A DNA stretch of 64,000 nucleotides from NCBI RefSeq assembly GCF_001544455.2, contig NZ_FCOC02000018.1, forward strand, positions 1 through 64,000. Reading direction: 5' to 3'. Both the position numbers and the translations under genes were made by a program. Origin of the DNA: Caballeronia sordidicola (GTDB lineage: Bacteria > Pseudomonadota > Gammaproteobacteria > Burkholderiales > Burkholderiaceae). Under the pieces are notes generated by a model. It had not been told where the DNA came from, ran no database searches, and saw nothing but the letters and a program-made list of their open reading frames with translations. Shown in pieces: positions 1 through 8,781 of the stretch; position 1 is the stretch's first letter, and each line of letters starts with the position of its first letter.

Positions 1-91
1 GCACTGAGTTGTTCATAGCTTTGTCCCATGCAACATATCCTATTTCAAAGGTGTTGCACTTGTACCTTGAAAACGCCTGGTTTTACCGGCG

Positions 92-235
92 TTGATGCAT
101 TCAGTGCTGACGGCCGGGCAGATGACTTCATTGCCGCTATACGCCGGACTGGTGATCGGCATCACGCTGCTCGGATGGGGAATCGGCGGCCTGATCGGCG
201 GGGTACTTGCCGACTATGTCTCCGCCAGGAGATCT
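92..235 (+). pseudogene. MFS transporter fragment
   Basis: The reading frame encodes a stretch that looks like the second transmembrane segment and following loop of a major facilitator superfamily transporter (residues LPLYAGLVIG, then GWGIGGLIGGVLADY). Such proteins normally continue with a GRRR-like loop and ten more helices. Here the similarity stops around position 220-235 and the frame runs into an unrelated terminator. Upstream, an in-frame TGA at about 83 closes the frame, so neither end of a transporter gene is present. It is probably host DNA cut by integration of the element whose integrase follows, or an older scrap. Family recognition is from memory of the motif only. Confidence 0.55.
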
Positions 236-265
236 TCCCGGGACATGCCGTATCGTCCCAGAACG

Positions 266-310
266 AACCCCGGAAGGCCGCCACATGGGCCTTCCGGGGT
301 TTTTTCTTTT
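266..310 (+). terminator. Rho-independent terminator
   Basis: A perfect 14-bp stem (266-279 with 288-301, arms AACCCCGGAAGGCC and GGCCTTCCGGGGTT) with an 8-nt loop is followed by a T-rich run to 310. It would end transcription entering from the left and insulate the integrase gene. Confidence 0.85.
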
Positions 311-350
311 GCCGGACCTTCCCGCTTCATACCCCCCAATTGCAACCAGA

Positions 351-374
351 AGTATGGGTAGTAGTATGGGTAGA
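351..374 (+). repeat. Two 12-bp direct repeats before the integrase
   Basis: AGTATGGGTAGT (351-362) is followed directly by AGTATGGGTAGA (363-374), just upstream of the integrase ribosome binding site. Short direct repeats here could be integrase arm-binding sites or part of the left attachment region. I did not find a matching copy at a right end within the window, so the attachment role is only a possibility. Confidence 0.4.
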
Positions 375-386
375 AAGGAGGTCGAC

Positions 387-1595
387 ATGAGCACCAATCC
401 GCGTTCCATCCACCGTCTTTCCGCGCTCGGCGTCGTGCGCATGAAGAAGCCTGGCCATTATTGCGACGGCGGTGGTCTGTACCTCCAAGTGTCGCCGGGG
501 CGTACACACTCATGGGTCTACCGCTTCCGGCGCAAAGGCCGGTTGCGTGAAATGGGACTGGGGCCATTGCATGTTGTCTCGCTTGCCGACGCACGCGAAC
601 TTGCGGCGCGCTGCCGCAGGATGCTTTTCGAAGGTGTTGATCCGATCGAGGCACGCCGCGCCGAGCGCGCACAGCAGCTTGCGATGGCCGCACGTAGCCG
701 GACCTTTGATGAGTGCACCAAGGCATTCATCAAGGCCAACCGCGCAGGCTGAAAAAACGAAAAACACGTCGCTCAGTGGGAGAACACGCTGGCCTCGTAT
801 GCTTCACCCATCATCGGAGCGCTTGCCGCACGCGATATCGATACGGCGCTCGTCGTGCGTGTGCTCGAGCCGATCTGGCAGACAAAGCCCGAGACGGCCA
901 GTCGCGTTCGCGGACGCATTGAGTCAGTGCTCGACTGGGCTACGGTTCACCGGTACCGGGAAGGCGAGAACCCGGCGCGATGGAAGGGCCATCTCGACAA
1001 GATCCTGCCCGCCCGCACGAAGGTGCGGAAGGTGCAGCACCATGCCGCTTTGCCATATCAGGACTCGTCCGTGTTCATGAAGGCATTGCGGGCGCAGGAC
1101 GGCCTCGCGGCCCGGGCGCTCGAACTGCTCATCCTGACCGCGGCCAGGACCAACGAAGTTATCGGTGCTGTGCGCAACGAGTTCGATCTGGACGCGGCCA
1201 CGTGGACGGTGCCGGCGGAGCGGATGAAGGCCGAACGGGCACACCGGATTCCGCTGTCTGACCCTGCGCTTGCACTGGCGCGCCGGCTGCTTGAAGAGAC
1301 GGACGGGGACTTGATGTTTCCGGGCGCAAAGAAGGGCAGGCCGCTGTCCAACATGGCCATGCTCACGGTTCTGCGCAGGATGAAACGCACGGGCCTGACA
1401 GTACACGGTTTTCGCTCGACATTTCGTGATTGGGCGGCGGAGTGTACGACCTATCCCAATGAGATGGCGGAGATGGCATTGGCGCACACCGTAGATGATA
1501 AGGTCGAGGCCGCATACCGTCGTGGCGATATGTTCCAGCGTCGCAAACAGATGATGGACGATTGGGCGGCTTACTGTGCTGAGAAGTATCGCTGA
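387..1595 (+). pseudogene. P4-type tyrosine integrase with in-frame stop
   Basis: The 402-codon frame starts at an ATG behind a strong AAGGAGG site. Residues 1-100 match the N-terminal DUF4102 domain of P4-like integrases (CDGGGLYLQV, SWVYRFRRKGR, MGLGPLHVVSLADAR). The C-terminal half holds the tyrosine recombinase catalytic set: Arg in TAARTNEVIG, the HGFRSTFRDWA box, and HTVDDKVEAAYRRGD with the nucleophilic Tyr. Codon 122 (750-752) is TGA, in a context (NRAG-stop-KNEKHVAQWENTL) where relatives carry Trp (AGWKNEKH), so a single TGG-to-TGA change is the simplest reading. Both halves are otherwise undamaged and in one frame. The protein would excise and integrate the downstream element. Without readthrough the enzyme is dead, although a restart at 855 could yield the catalytic domain alone. 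Confidence 0.9.
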
Positions 1596-1934
1596 CCTGG
1601 GACTGCTCAGGAATGCCAGGCCGCGAGTGATGAATGTGAACTCTCGCGTCAGCATTTTTGCGCGTCCGTGATTCACGGTAGCGCATGCTTCGGTCGCCAG
1701 CCAGCCATGCAGGAAATAGCGAGGATTTTCTCCGTCATGCGATTTCGGGGGAAGAACCGGCTCGTCGGCGCGAGGGAGTGGGTACTGCAGGAAAACCATG
1801 GGAATGCGCCGCGGGAGCGCCACTTCCGATCCGGGCAACGATTCTCCTGGCCGGACGTTTGATGTGCCAGCGCGAGCACGCTAGTCTGGCAACGTCCGTG
1901 GTGTTCGGACGACGTCATCAGGAGGGCTTGCATT
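1596..1934. other. Intergenic region upstream of alpA-like gene
   Basis: No convincing gene is visible. It holds a small palindrome CCGTGATTCACGG (1666-1678) and an inverted repeat CGTCCG-N7-CGGACG (1893-1911) about 24 bp upstream of the AlpA-like start, which could be an operator. AGGAGG at about 1920 is the ribosome binding site of the next gene. Confidence 0.5.
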
Positions 1935-2162
1935 ATGAACGAGCACAGTGGTGGATACGAAGGCGCGAAAGCTCGTCTTATTCGCCTCCGGGAGGTGCGT
2001 GCGCGCGTGGGTCTTGGCGCGAGCACGGTTTACCGGTACCTGGCGGCGGGAAAGTTTCCTAGACCTGTCGAGATTGGCGGCGGACGGGTGGCGTGGCTGG
2101 AAAGCGAAATCGATGCATGGATCGCGAGCCGCGCAAAAGAAGCTCATGGTGGTCTAGGATAG
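1935..2162 (+). CDS. AlpA-family transcriptional regulator
   Basis: The 75-residue protein has the AlpA/excisionase pattern: LIRLREVRARVGLGASTVYRYLAAGKFPRPVEIGG split over a helix-turn-helix, then RVAWLESEIDAWIASR. AlpA-type proteins bind DNA and control prophage or island integrase expression, often acting as recombination directionality factors. A strong AGGAGG precedes the ATG. Its position next to the integrase fits regulation of excision of this element. A second, divergent AlpA-like gene lies at 29307. The family assignment is firm; its exact role (activator or excisionase) is inferred. Confidence 0.88.
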   Translation: MNEHSGGYEGAKARLIRLREVRARVGLGASTVYRYLAAGKFPRPVEIGGGRVAWLESEIDAWIASRAKEAHGGLG

Positions 2163-2463
2163 CTGCCCGTCTGCTACTGGGAGGGTTTGCAAGATTCACG
2201 CGTGCCATCAAGGCGGCCCGACGGACGATGCGTGCCGCGAATCTGTCGCGGCTACACTTTGGTACATGATGCGTCCGGTTCTGGAGGCTCTCCATCATGC
2301 ACATTTCCCGAAGGAAGGGCGGTGTCCATTCCATCTCGGCCATGAACCGCCCACGGCAAAAGGGATCGAAAGTTTGCATTCGGTTGAACAGCAGACTTAC
2401 ACGCCCATCCTCCGACGCACTTGGACCAGTCGACTCGATTCAATTAGCGTTGGTCCAACTCCA
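2163..2463. other. Convergent intergenic region
   Basis: About 300 bp lie between the AlpA-like gene and the convergent transporter gene. I see no gene, terminator hairpin or repeat that I can support. Confidence 0.4.
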
Positions 2464-3525
2464 TTAGTGGTTATGGCGGTGATGTATGTCGGGAAAGTGC
2501 GCGTGCGAATGAGTGATTGCTGTATGTCGATGGGGATGCGTGTGAGGCTCGATGCCGCCCCACTCAAAATCGTGCGCGTGTTGATGGTGTTCGTCGTGTT
2601 TGTGTGGATGGTTGTGAGCAAGAGACTCGTGGGTGTGCGTATGCTGGTGCCGCTCTCGAACGTGAAGCCAGATCCCTACGGCCATGAGCGCTGCAGCAAT
2701 CCAGAAGTTCATCGACGGCGGTTCGGGCCAGATGAACAGCGACAGTACGATCCCGAATATCGGAGCAACAGAGAAATACGCACCGGTTCGCGCGGAGCCA
2801 AGATTTCGCAGTGCAACGATAAATAGGACGAGGCTCACGCCGTAGCCCGCGAACCCGGTGAACATCGCCGTCGCCGTCATGCTGAACCTTGGCAGATGTG
2901 CACCGAGCAGCAAAGCGATGGCGAGATTGACCGACCCCGCGATCAGACCTTTCAGGCAGGCAATAACCATCGCGTCATTCGTCGAAACTTTGCGTGTCAG
3001 ATTGTTATCGATTGCCCATGCAGCACAGGCCGCCGCAACAAGGAGTGCGCCAGGTGCAACGCTTCCGTTATCGGATTGCCACGATAGTAGAACCCCGCCT
3101 GCAACAATCGAGACCATCCCGAGAAATGTTTGAACATCGACGTTTTCGCGAAATACTACCCATGCGAGTACTGCGGTGAGTGCACCTTCAAGGTTCAGCA
3201 AAAGCGAGCTTGTGGCAGCGGCGATTAGGCTAACGCCGAGCATTAAAAGCGCAGGACCTGCAATGCCGCCCGCTATGATCGCGCCGAGAAGCCATGGAAT
3301 CTCCTCCTTTTGAATCCGACTTTCATTTTTGCGTTTACCGGCCGTCTGTAGCAGGCGTCGGACGAGGATCGCAATGGCGAGCCCGACACCGCTTCCAAGG
3401 TAAAACAGGCCTGCAACCATGAACGGAGAAACACTTCCAAGGAGTGTCTTCGCGAGCGGCGTCGTTGCACCGAAAAGCGCGGCGGCGAGAAGCGCAGTAA
3501 AGGCGGCGTTGTGGCGAGCATGCAT
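2464..3525 (-). CDS. DMT (EamA) transporter with histidine-rich tail
   Basis: A 353-residue membrane protein. Residues 1-290 hold about ten hydrophobic segments in two EamA repeats (FGATTPLAKTLLG near the start, then AACAAWAIDNNLTRKVS in the second repeat), typical of drug/metabolite transporters that export small solutes across the inner membrane. The last 60 or so residues are a soluble tail of about twenty histidines in short HxH runs (HQHTHTHES, HNHPHKHDEHHQHAHD, HTHPHRHTAITHSHAH), suggesting metal binding and a link to zinc, nickel or cobalt handling. I chose the ATG at 3525, where similarity begins; longer in-frame starts add low-complexity basic sequence. It is transcribed alone, opposite to its neighbours. 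The metal link is inferred from the tail only. Confidence 0.85.
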   Translation of the reverse strand: MHARHNAAFTALLAAALFGATTPLAKTLLGSVSPFMVAGLFYLGSGVGLAIAILVRRLLQTAGKRKNESRIQKEEIPWLLGAIIAGGIAGPALLMLGVSLIAAATSSLLLNLEGALTAVLAWVVFRENVDVQTFLGMVSIVAGGVLLSWQSDNGSVAPGALLVAAACAAWAIDNNLTRKVSTNDAMVIACLKGLIAGSVNLAIALLLGAHLPRFSMTATAMFTGFAGYGVSLVLFIVALRNLGSARTGAYFSVAPIFGIVLSLFIWPEPPSMNFWIAAALMAVGIWLHVRERHQHTHTHESLAHNHPHKHDEHHQHAHDFEWGGIEPHTHPHRHTAITHSHAHFPDIHHRHNH

Positions 3526-4271
3526 AAAAAGGGTATTTGGAGGTTGGTGTTGCAGTGCGCTGCAACGGGCGCGGGCTATTCGGCTCGCCCGAGGAATGAG
3601 AACTAGCAACGTACCTATCCTAGCAGCGTCGCGAGCAACAAAAACCGAGCCGCCATTCCGGGTACCCTGCCCCTGTCTGGCCGCTTTAGCGCTCGTGCGC
3701 GAAATACAGATCGCATCTCCCTTCGGTGGTTGTCGGGAAGTACTCGCTTTCTGGCCGCTGGCCAGCGTGCCGGTTCGCTGGACGGCGCTCCGTTTGACAA
3801 GTGCCCTCCGGTTGGGCCAACAAAGTCGCGACACTATCCGTGTGGTGCCGCGCACCGGCGATCTTGAAAAAACGCTGTGGCATGCGAGGCATAGGGAAGT
3901 TTTCTCCGCAACAATCTCGCGCCGGCCACCGTGGGCCTATGACAGCGGGTCCTGCGTGTCTACGGCCTCGAAGGCAGCGCAGCATGCTGCATGAGGGGGC
4001 TCCGGCGATCTGGTGACCGGTGGCCAGAACTGTCCGCACTCTGCGTATTCATGCTGTTTCAGTACGGCACACCCTGCCTTTTTTCGCAGTTGATATTTTG
4101 TCTGAGAAAACCGAAAAAGGATACATGGCCGAAGCACGACGATTCCCCAGATGAGTTACGGTCACGATTGACCGGTGGTCAAGACTTCAGGAGCCTTCCC
4201 ATGCGTGTTTGACAGCGGGGAGGGGTGCGGCCGGAAAGGTACAGGCATGCGCATTTGAGGCAGGGAAAATC
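3526..4271. other. Long intergenic region
   Basis: About 745 bp lie between the divergent transporter gene and the next hypothetical gene. Open frames exist on both strands but show no recognisable domain, no good ribosome binding site and poor codon periodicity, so I call no gene. The stretch should hold the promoters of both flanking genes. Confidence 0.45.
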
Positions 4272-4859
4272 ATGAAAGAACTCAATGCATGGGCAGTCAC
4301 TGGCACGGAGCGCGCCCCGCTGATGCTGTCGGCAAACGCTGCTCCTGATCAGCGTTTGCAGTGGGCCGAAACCGAAGTCCGTCGCCTAACCAAATGCATG
4401 GAGATGAAGGACCAGCAGATCTGCGAGCTACGCAAGGCGCTTGCGCATTCGGCGACTGTTCACTACTCGTTGGAAAATCGCTTGCAGTGTGAACTCGATT
4501 CCCTGCGGATCATGATGCCCGTGAACGAGTTACAAGTGCACGTGGGCAAGTCCGCTAGCGACCGGCTAGACGAGAGCCTCGTCGTGAAACTGCCCTACGT
4601 GACGTTGATACTGTCCGTTCTGTTCGATGCGATGTGTACGTTCTGGGCCAACTGCGATCATGATCATCCTCCGAAGTCTGCTACTGTCGCGCACGCGATC
4701 GACGAGCGCCTGGGCTTGAGTTCACAGCAGAATGGAGAGGCTTCGCGCAGCGGGCAGGCTTACGCATCAGCGATCAGACCGGACTGGGTGAAGGAGGCCG
4801 ACAACCGGCACCATTGCCGGCCCGCGGAGATGCGCCGATGCAAGGGGCTGGTCGGCTAG
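4272..4859 (+). CDS. Conserved hypothetical coiled-coil protein
   Basis: A 195-residue protein that I cannot assign to a named family. Residues 25-80 are charged and heptad-like (QWAETEVRRLTKCMEM, KDQQICELRKAL), predicting a short coiled coil. A hydrophobic stretch follows (KLPYVTLILSVLFDAMC), then a polar end rich in His and Cys. The ATG at 4272 is preferred over an upstream in-frame GTG because of the purine-rich GGCAGGGA just before it. It converges on luxI with a 51-bp gap. I suspect it belongs to the mobile element backbone, but nothing in the sequence states its job. Confidence 0.6.
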   Translation: MKELNAWAVTGTERAPLMLSANAAPDQRLQWAETEVRRLTKCMEMKDQQICELRKALAHSATVHYSLENRLQCELDSLRIMMPVNELQVHVGKSASDRLDESLVVKLPYVTLILSVLFDAMCTFWANCDHDHPPKSATVAHAIDERLGLSSQQNGEASRSGQAYASAIRPDWVKEADNRHHCRPAEMRRCKGLVG

Positions 4860-4910
4860 ACTGTCGATTGCATGTGTACCGTTCTGTTGTCGCAAACTGC
4901 GAGGGGCATG

Positions 4911-5606
4911 TCACCAGAAGTGCGCGGAGAAGGCGTACCCGCTATGGTGGGAATGACCCGGTAGCATGTCAGGTTCAGGGAGCCGGAGCGGCTCGAAGCG
5001 GGTGATCGAATTCAGTAGCGTGACAGGATCGCAATGGAGTCTGTCGAACGTGGCGGGATCCAGGTTGATTGAGCACGCAACGATATCGGCGCAACCTGGC
5101 GCTGATTTAACACCGGTAACGCGCAGATCGAGCCCGAAGCGTCGGTACAGACGTGCAACAGGACGCGAGACCACGCCGATCACGCGTGTCGCGCCGAACG
5201 AGAGGGCGAGCACCATTGCGTAAGGGAACAACGGCATGCCCGAGGTCGAACCGGTTCGATGGTTCGGTATTCCTGATCCTGCGAATCGCGACATCTCCCA
5301 TATCGTAGGTGATGATGGCGGCGCACCGTCTTGCCCCGCAAGTTCCGGAAAAATCTCACGCAGCAAATAGGGTCCTGTGGTGGGCATCAGCCGAGCGCAT
5401 CCACAAACCTTTTCGTCTGCGGACAGTGCGACCAGATGAACGGTGCTACCTCCGTCGAATTCATCCCACTCGCTCGTGGCATGGGCGGACACGCCGGGTA
5501 TTTCCCAGTGCAGGCGCTGGACAAATACCCTGTGACGGAAGGCTCCAAGATGGCGACGGATATCTGATGGCAGGTCTTCAAGCCTGCCGGCAACGATGGA
5601 TGACAT
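4911..5606 (-). CDS. luxI: Acyl-homoserine-lactone synthase, LuxI family
   Basis: A 231-residue autoinducer synthase that would join an acyl group from acyl-ACP to S-adenosylmethionine to make an N-acyl homoserine lactone. The conserved LuxI residues are all present: Arg24, Phe28 and Trp34 in FRHRVFVQRLHWEIP, the WDEFD motif (Asp48, Asp51), Arg72 in GCARLMPTTGPYLL, and Glu104 plus Arg107 in WEMSRFA. The cognate receptor gene lies 169 bp upstream on the same strand, and a ten-gene biosynthetic operon ends just beyond that, so the signal probably controls that operon. Acyl-chain length cannot be read from the sequence. No clear lux box was found in the 5607-5775 gap. Confidence 0.93.
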   Translation of the reverse strand: MSSIVAGRLEDLPSDIRRHLGAFRHRVFVQRLHWEIPGVSAHATSEWDEFDGGSTVHLVALSADEKVCGCARLMPTTGPYLLREIFPELAGQDGAPPSSPTIWEMSRFAGSGIPNHRTGSTSGMPLFPYAMVLALSFGATRVIGVVSRPVARLYRRFGLDLRVTGVKSAPGCADIVACSINLDPATFDRLHCDPVTLLNSITRFEPLRLPEPDMLPGHSHHSGYAFSAHFW

Positions 5607-5775
5607 GGGCTCCTCCTCCTGGTGTTAGCCGTTGACGCAACGCTATCAGCGCGTCTGCGGCCCAGAAACTCAGAGCTTTCGGAGGGTGTCGGTTAGTACG
5701 CGCAAGCGCGCACTGCCGCATGTCGCTGGTATGACGACGGGCAGGCCATGCGGTGGAACTGGAGGCCAAACAGAC

Positions 5776-6564
5776 TCAGGGTTTTATGATGCCTTGTACC
5801 GTCGCGTGGACAGCGGCGGCCGTCCTGCTGCGGATGTTGAGAGCCTCCATCGCCAGGTCGATGTGGTAGTCAACGGTATAGCGGGAGCGTCCGAGGATCT
5901 CGCCAATCTCGGCTGAGGTTTTCCCCCTGGCGACCCAGGTGAGGCATTCGAGCTGACGCGGTGTAAGCAGGTGGGCCGCTTTTCTCGAACGTATCAGCGC
6001 GAGGCGATGTAGTTCGAAGTGAAACTGCGCGCTGATCAGATATACCAGCCGGGAATTGATTGTGTTGTTGACGGAGTGCAGAGGGCCGGACAGGTTGAAC
6101 AGCAGGATACTGCCATCGGACTGGTGGACCGGGATGCTGAGCCCAGCGCCTAGGCCGGCCTCTCTTGCTTCGTCGAGCAGACGCCGCTCGGCTTTGCTCA
6201 AACCGATGATGTCGTGCCACCGGTAGGGTGCCGACTGGAGGAACGCGGCCCTATGTACGGGGTCGATGGACGCGTAATCACTACGCTGATAGTGCCGCAC
6301 CCAGTCCTGCGGGTAATGTGAGCCGATCATCTCGAGCGCCGTTCGCCGGGTGCAGGTCGAACGGCTCCGGGTAACGCGGCTGATAACGTAATGTGGGAAG
6401 CCGAGTTTCCCAGCCGCATGGCCGAAGGACTCGACGAGGGAGGGAATATTCGCGGCAAATGCAAGACGCATGACCGGTGCTGCCGCGTCAGCTTGCAGAC
6501 GATCAGATCGAAGTGACGGCCCATGCTGGCCTTCGTTCGAACGGCGGCGAGAGACATGTTTCAT
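5776..6564 (-). CDS. luxR: LuxR-family quorum-sensing regulator
   Basis: A 262-residue protein with an N-terminal autoinducer-binding domain (about 35-180, including HYPQDWVRHYQRSDYASIDPV split over the ligand pocket, and the W-Y-D/P spacing typical of AHL receptors) and a C-terminal GerE helix-turn-helix (about 197-258: LTPRQLECLTWVARGKT, then SAEIGEILGRS and RYTVDYHIDLAMEAL). It would bind the lactone made by the adjacent luxI product and act on target promoters. An internal ATG at 6471 (MRLAFAANIP) would give a protein closer to the usual length of 230-240 residues and may be the true start. It lies downstream of, and co-directional with, the biosynthetic operon after a 232-bp gap. Confidence 0.92.
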   Translation of the reverse strand: MKHVSRRRSNEGQHGPSLRSDRLQADAAAPVMRLAFAANIPSLVESFGHAAGKLGFPHYVISRVTRSRSTCTRRTALEMIGSHYPQDWVRHYQRSDYASIDPVHRAAFLQSAPYRWHDIIGLSKAERRLLDEAREAGLGAGLSIPVHQSDGSILLFNLSGPLHSVNNTINSRLVYLISAQFHFELHRLALIRSRKAAHLLTPRQLECLTWVARGKTSAEIGEILGRSRYTVDYHIDLAMEALNIRSRTAAAVHATVQGIIKP

Positions 6565-6796
6565 ATTTGCTATCCCGACGCAGCCCCCAGGGTCTGGAAC
6601 GCCAGGTGCCGCAAGAGAACGAGGCCCGCGCGCAACGACGGTGAATGGCCAACTGGACGCGTACTATGCACCCGCCCGGGTACATTTGGCATTTATTATA
6701 GTCTGGAGATAGGGGGTCGGAGATTCATGTAACGGATAACAGATATACCCACTGCGAATTAGTTGCAGATGGACGAGAGGCGACCGCGTCACCACG

Positions 6797-7723
6797 CTAA
6801 CGGACTAGTAACGCCGCTGCTGAAAACCCACCCACGCCGCGTGCAAAAAGCAGGAACGGCCTGCCGGGAATCAGTTCGTCGCAGTCGGCCAGATTGACGA
6901 ACGCATCGCTGACGGTGACGTGGCCGATCCGGGCAAAATTTTTTGTGAACAGCCGCTCATGGGGGAGTTGAAGGGAGGCGACCAGGCGGTGCCACGTGGG
7001 TAGATCCAGGTGGTGAGGCAAGATGCGCTGGATATCGTTCAGTGTGCAGTGTGCCTGCTGGACTGTCTGCCTGATGAGGCCGCGCGCCGCGAGGAAATAT
7101 CGCGTTGCAAGGCGCTGTTCGTCATTTGCCAGGACCCCACGCCAGCCCTGGCCGCTGGCATGCGTCGCGATCGCGAGCAGGCGGTTGATAGTGGCGTCGC
7201 GCTCGATGAATGCAGCGAACGCACCATCACCCAGAATCCCCTCTGCTTTCATTAATCTTTCCGATTCGAGCGGCATCACGTCAGCGCCAACAAGCAGCAC
7301 CCGGTTTATGTGGGGCCGGGCGATGAACATCGCGCGTATTACGCGCAGTGCGCCAAGAGCGGATGCACAATGCTGCTGCGCGAACGAGAAAGCCTCCGCG
7401 TTGGTGAAGCCGAACTGCTCACAGAGCAGGCCGGGCAGCGACTGCGGTGGTGGCGCGACGCTGCCCTGGAGCGTGTGCACGTAGACGATGCAGTCGACTT
7501 CACGAGGCGCGATACCGGAGGCGAGCAGAAGACGCTGGATAGCGCTGGCCGCAAGTCCAATTGCGGTCTGTCCGTTCGCATTGCGGTAGTAACGCATCCC
7601 GGCCCGCTCCAGGTTCTGCACGGTGGCGGTCCTTTGCCGGGTTCGCTTTCCCCAGTCCCGGACGTCGTCGACACGCTGGGGAAGATGAAAGGCGACGTGC
7701 GGTATGCCGAGATCGGGGATCAT
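6797..7723 (-). CDS. KAS III-like condensing enzyme, cysteine-bearing
   Basis: A 308-residue thiolase-fold protein of the 3-oxoacyl-ACP synthase III family. The nucleophile is visible as Cys119 in AQQHCASALGA, and the catalytic His is in RILPHHLDLPTW (237/238). The usual Asn of the Cys-His-Asn triad is replaced: where GN is expected the sequence reads ARIGHVTVSDAF (His268). It should condense an acyl thioester with a second substrate or transfer an acyl group. Its start overlaps the stop of the next gene upstream (7720), which encodes a cysteine-less homologue, so the two are likely made together and may form a PqsB/PqsC-like heterodimer. It is the last gene of the operon. The substrate is unknown. 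Confidence 0.85.
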   Translation of the reverse strand: MIPDLGIPHVAFHLPQRVDDVRDWGKRTRQRTATVQNLERAGMRYYRNANGQTAIGLAASAIQRLLLASGIAPREVDCIVYVHTLQGSVAPPPQSLPGLLCEQFGFTNAEAFSFAQQHCASALGALRVIRAMFIARPHINRVLLVGADVMPLESERLMKAEGILGDGAFAAFIERDATINRLLAIATHASGQGWRGVLANDEQRLATRYFLAARGLIRQTVQQAHCTLNDIQRILPHHLDLPTWHRLVASLQLPHERLFTKNFARIGHVTVSDAFVNLADCDELIPGRPFLLFARGVGGFSAAALLVR

Positions 7724-8781
7724 GGGGCGGACCGGACATCGTCCTGCCAAGAGAGGAAGGGTGCGCCGCCCGCCTCCAGCAACGCAGTGCCGACAAAGCC
7801 GCCGATGCCATAGCCCCAGAGCAGCATGCGGGGGGGCCGAAGACAGGCGGCGCGCCGGAGTGCCTGTGCCAGCCGCACGATGGAGTCGGCTGCGCCGAGA
7901 TGAATGCTGACCTGGTGCAGTACCGTGGCATCCGGACGGCCGAAATGCCCACGTACTGCATCCGCGAGCGACGGTACGCACGGTTGTCCGACAATCTCAT
8001 CAATTTCACGGTGACGAAGGCCGTGTCGTGCGAGGAGGAAGTCGATCATCGACAGCAGGGTGAATGTCCGGGCATCGGGGACTCCGGTGGCGCGACGCCT
8101 GACGTCAACCGGAACGTGCCGGACTGCGACATCCAGCAGTTGCAGGCCACCTGTTGCGCCGCCGGTTCTTTCAACAAGCACCGCGCCAGCGGCGTCACCG
8201 TGGACCATATCCGGTCCGTATAGTCTGGAAAACGGTGGACTCCACTTCTCTGCCGCGACGATCAGTATCGTGTGGACGTCCGGTTCAGCGATAAACAGAT
8301 CGGAAGCAAGCCGCAATGCAGTGAATGGCGACGCACCATGCTGCTGGGAGACCGAGAAAGCAAAGCATGGTGTGCCGACCTCCGCACAAAGCCGCCCGGC
8401 AACCGTCGTCGAAACGTGTTCGTCGAGGCTGCTGTGACAGAAGGCGATGACATCGATCGGGCGGGCATCCGGCAGGCGCGTGGCGCAGATCGCGTGTACC
8501 ACCTTTGCGGCGAGTCCTGACAGATCCATACCGGTTTCGACTGGTATCGAACAGGCCCGGTCGGGTAGTGGAAAATCGAAATGTACCCGCGGCGAACCAC
8601 CGGTTTTCCCACCTGGCCACGCTTCGAGCCAGTGCCCGTGGTCGGGATGCCATGACTTCGCCCACGCATCCCAGCCGGAATGCCCGGTCGCGCGCAATGC
8701 TGACTCAATCGCGGCCCATTGGGACAGCGGTATGGCGTCCGGCACCCAGGCCGTCACTGCGGTGATGACTGGCTGGTTCAT
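7720..8781 (-). CDS. KAS III-like protein lacking catalytic cysteine
   Basis: A 353-residue KAS III homologue. The position of the nucleophile reads SVSQQHGASPFTAL, giving Gly149 where active members have Cys. The HxxN-type catalytic His is also not evident (LHQVSIHLGAAD occupies the region). The remaining fold markers are kept: IVAAEKWSPPFSRL, DMVHGDAAGAVLVE, and the C-terminal GYGIGGFVGTALLE. It is therefore probably a structural partner, as PqsB is for PqsC, and pairs with the product of 6797-7723. I chose the ATG at 8781 because it overlaps the preceding stop. The N-terminal 35 residues (WHPDHGHWLEAWP lies just after) are unlike standard FabH. Confidence 0.85.
   Translation of the reverse strand: MNQPVITAVTAWVPDAIPLSQWAAIESALRATGHSGWDAWAKSWHPDHGHWLEAWPGGKTGGSPRVHFDFPLPDRACSIPVETGMDLSGLAAKVVHAICATRLPDARPIDVIAFCHSSLDEHVSTTVAGRLCAEVGTPCFAFSVSQQHGASPFTALRLASDLFIAEPDVHTILIVAAEKWSPPFSRLYGPDMVHGDAAGAVLVERTGGATGGLQLLDVAVRHVPVDVRRRATGVPDARTFTLLSMIDFLLARHGLRHREIDEIVGQPCVPSLADAVRGHFGRPDATVLHQVSIHLGAADSIVRLAQALRRAACLRPPRMLLWGYGIGGFVGTALLEAGGAPFLSWQDDVRSAP

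Noticed and set aside
3419..3994. Plus-strand open frame in the gap upstream of the DMT transporter
   Set aside because: It overlaps the start of the transporter on the other strand, has no ribosome binding site and shows low-information translation.
5607..5775. Lux box between luxR and luxI
   Set aside because: CTGCCG and CGGGCAG half-sites occur but their spacing and sequence do not match LuxR-type operators.
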